Shown here piece after piece: positions 5,792-7,384 of a DNA stretch of 7,384 nt. The stretch lies in the NCBI GenBank assembly GCA_045617405.1, contig JAZLIL010000192.1, positions 1 through 7,384 of the forward strand, in the 5' to 3' direction. Source of the stretch: JAZLIL01 sp045617405 (GTDB lineage Bacteria; Bacillota; Clostridia; Lachnospirales; Lachnospiraceae). Within the stretch, counting starts at the first letter, position 1; each line of letters begins with the position of its first letter. The translations under genes and the position numbers were made by a program. The notes beneath the pieces were generated by a model, which ran no database searches, had not been told where the DNA came from, and saw only the letters and a program-made list of their open reading frames with translations.

Positions 5792-6826
5792 AGCAAAAAG
5801 ATTAGAAACACACTGATTATTTCAGGGTCTTTGGTCATCCTGGCTCTGATTTTCATATTCATTCTGAAAATGGCTTTCGACAGGGTTAACCTCTCCGAAG
5901 ACGGGACTGTCGGCAACACACCGGGCAATCTTTTCAACATGGGTCTGTTCTGTGAGAAGGACGGTGTCATCTACTTCTCCAATGCTAACGACTACGGACG
6001 GATTTACTCGGTGGATCCGACGCTGTCAAACTACTCCCTTGTCAGTACTGACACCGGACGTTACATCAACGTCGATGACAACTACGTCTACTACTCGAGA
6101 ATGAACAACCTCAACCCCGAGTACAGGAATTCCCTGTTTGCTTTTATGAAGACGGGACTTTGTGCGTGCGATCTCGACGGAAATAACAACAGGTTCATCT
6201 CAAGCGATTCATGCGGAATGCTTTCTCTTAACAACAATGTTATTTATTATCAGCGCTATCGGGAAGAAGAAGGCATCCGACTTGTCTCAGTCGGCATCGA
6301 TGGAAATGATGAAAAGATTGTTACAAAAGAAACAATACTCCCGGGAGGAATCAGAAACAATACCCTCTATTACACCGGAGAAGAAAGTGATCACGGTATC
6401 CACACAATCGACCTGTTCTCACTTAATGAGCGAATGCTCTTTGATGGATTCACGTATATGCCGATTCCTGCCCCAAACGGAATCTACTATATCTCAACTC
6501 AGGAGGGCTATAACATCTGCAGAATTGATTACAGCGGTCAGGAAAAAGTCACAGTGGTTGATGAATTCTGTTCCTTCTTCAATTTAAGTAACGACGGACG
6601 CTACCTTTTCTATCAGGTTGACGGCGGTTCAAATAACCGCATCTGTTACATGGATCTTTCCACAGGCATCAGCACTACAATCCTCGAAGGAAACTACAAG
6701 TGGTTAAATGTCACCGACGATTATCTCTTCTTCTACACCATGGAAGAAGACACCGTCTACGCATTTTGCTTAAACGGATCAGGCATCCTGAACATCTTCA
6801 ATCCGCCGGATTTGACAAAAGAATAA
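5789..6826 (+). CDS. Membrane-anchored beta-propeller-like (DUF5050-type) protein
   Basis: A 345-residue protein starting at TTG, chosen because AGGTG lies 5 bases upstream and the hydrophobic helix follows directly. It has a basic start (MSKKIRNT), one transmembrane segment (about 9-28), a Gly/Asn-rich linker, then extracellular repeats of about 40-50 residues with the pattern hydrophobic-YY/YF, short turn, aromatic, CDLDGNN or DLSTG turn. Examples are GVIYFSN, NYVYYSR, NNVIYYQ, NTLYYTG, NGIYYIS, RYLFYQV and DYLFFYT. This spacing is that of the DUF5050/TolB-like propellers that clostridia encode in number. No catalytic motif is recognised and no function can be given. It is divergent from the pseudoprotease operon and shares its upstream region. 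No good terminator is visible in the 46 bases after it. Confidence 0.75.
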   Translation: MSKKIRNTLIISGSLVILALIFIFILKMAFDRVNLSEDGTVGNTPGNLFNMGLFCEKDGVIYFSNANDYGRIYSVDPTLSNYSLVSTDTGRYINVDDNYVYYSRMNNLNPEYRNSLFAFMKTGLCACDLDGNNNRFISSDSCGMLSLNNNVIYYQRYREEEGIRLVSVGIDGNDEKIVTKETILPGGIRNNTLYYTGEESDHGIHTIDLFSLNERMLFDGFTYMPIPAPNGIYYISTQEGYNICRIDYSGQEKVTVVDEFCSFFNLSNDGRYLFYQVDGGSNNRICYMDLSTGISTTILEGNYKWLNVTDDYLFFYTMEEDTVYAFCLNGSGILNIFNPPDLTKE

Positions 6827-6872
6827 ATCAGCAGTCTTCGCAAATCTTCCCGGCTGACCAAAGATAACTAAC

Positions 6873-7384
6873 TCAATAATCTTCTCCGACCTTCTTGGCT
6901 GTTTCGAGCATTATCTCAATCTCGCAGTTCTCGGCCGAAAGGTAACCTGTACGGTCCTCATAGCTTACTGCATACCAGCCTTCGACACTGTCCTCGGGGC
7001 GATAGGGATAGCTCATACCGTTTGTCGCCTTTTCATAGATTGTGTAGTTGTTGCCGGGACCCGAATACATGTTTAACTTGTCAGACTTGACCGTAATGTA
7101 CATCGAATTGCTTTCTTCAAGCTTTTCTACAGCCTCGCGGTCGAAGAAAAGCCTCTCGTTTATTACCCATCCCGTAATGTCTCCCGATTTAATCCTTGTC
7201 CAACCATCAGCCCGTTCAATAATAAGACCGTAGCTGCCTGCTATTAGAAGACCTGCAATCTCGCCCTCCTTTGAAGGAGTTCTTCTGATGTTTACAAACT
7301 GAGAAACATTGGGAACGGCATAATCAAATTTAAAATCGGGGGAGTCGCCTGCTGTTGTAAAACCGGCAGTGTAGCCATCGACTC
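6873..7384 (-). CDS. Protein with two C-terminal SH3b domains (5' partial)
   Basis: The minus frame is open from the right window edge to a TGA at 6875-6873, giving about 170 residues. A shorter reading from the ATG at 7103 would cut a domain in two and is not the likely start. Two bacterial SH3 (SH3b) domains are visible. The first, about residues 26-85 of the visible part, shows VNIRRTPS, GLLIAGSYGLIIERADGW and DITGWVINERL. The second shows ITVKSDKLNMYSGPGNNY, VEGWYAVSYEDRTGYLS and a short acidic tail. Such domains usually bind cell-wall peptides or glycan in exported proteins. A catalytic or anchoring part, such as an amidase or NlpC/P60 domain or a signal peptide, would lie beyond the window. 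It is convergent with the beta-propeller gene, 46 bases away. Confidence 0.8.
   Translation of the reverse strand, partial: VDGYTAGFTTAGDSPDFKFDYAVPNVSQFVNIRRTPSKEGEIAGLLIAGSYGLIIERADGWTRIKSGDITGWVINERLFFDREAVEKLEESNSMYITVKSDKLNMYSGPGNNYTIYEKATNGMSYPYRPEDSVEGWYAVSYEDRTGYLSAENCEIEIMLETAKKVGEDY

Noticed and set aside
6827..6890. Terminator between the convergent propeller and SH3b genes
   Set aside because: Only a 5-bp AAGAT/ATCTT pairing with a 13-base loop and no U-tract is found, and it overlaps coding sequence.
6873..7103. Stand-alone 76-residue protein starting at the ATG at 7103
   Set aside because: The same frame stays open to the window edge and the upstream part encodes a clear first SH3b domain, so the ATG is internal.

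Overview
The window looks like chromosomal DNA from a Gram-positive clostridial bacterium, most likely Lachnospiraceae-like. The reasons are PcrA-type rather than UvrD-type helicase features, AGGAGG-like ribosome binding sites, a DUF2179-like tail, a membrane-anchored DUF5050-like propeller and SH3b domains. The taxonomic call is inference. No mobile element, phage gene, tRNA, rRNA or CRISPR array is visible.

Layout. Positions 1-110 hold the last codons of a plus-strand gene resembling the C-terminal DUF2179 domain of YitT-type membrane proteins. A 3' region of about 150 bases follows, ending in a strong stem-loop at 262-286. From about 5713 down to 320 runs one tightly packed minus-strand operon of four genes: an HtrA/trypsin-fold membrane-anchored protein (4845-5663), an OmpR-family response regulator (4174-4845), a HAMP histidine kinase (2749-3960) and the DNA helicase PcrA (320-2752). 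Neighbouring genes overlap by 1 nt (protease/regulator) and 4 nt (kinase/pcrA). The regulator/kinase junction is the exception, because a 53-bp tandem repeat has been inserted there. A divergent promoter region (5664-5788) separates the operon from a plus-strand gene for a membrane-anchored beta-propeller-like protein (5789-6826). The right edge carries the 3' part of a minus-strand gene for a protein with two SH3b domains.

Three things stand out. First, the HtrA-like protein has the full fold signatures, but all three catalytic triad positions are replaced (Thr115, Glu143 and Ile227 for His, Asp and Ser), so it is probably a pseudoprotease. It also lacks a PDZ domain. Second, the regulator/kinase boundary contains four extra copies of a 53-bp unit. 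The unit is derived from the boundary itself: regulator 3' end, Shine-Dalgarno and kinase start. Every extra copy supplies a Shine-Dalgarno, an ATG and an 11-codon dead-end reading frame ahead of the real kinase start, a plausible copy-number-dependent control of kinase output. Third, pcrA of the same operon has a separate 60-bp in-frame repeat in its C-terminal linker.

A reasonable working model is an envelope-monitoring module. The pseudoprotease would sit outside the membrane as a binding or sensing partner, and the kinase, which has almost no extracellular domain, would relay the signal to the OmpR-type regulator. PcrA is co-transcribed. The linkage of these roles is inference from gene order and missing residues, not something the sequence proves.
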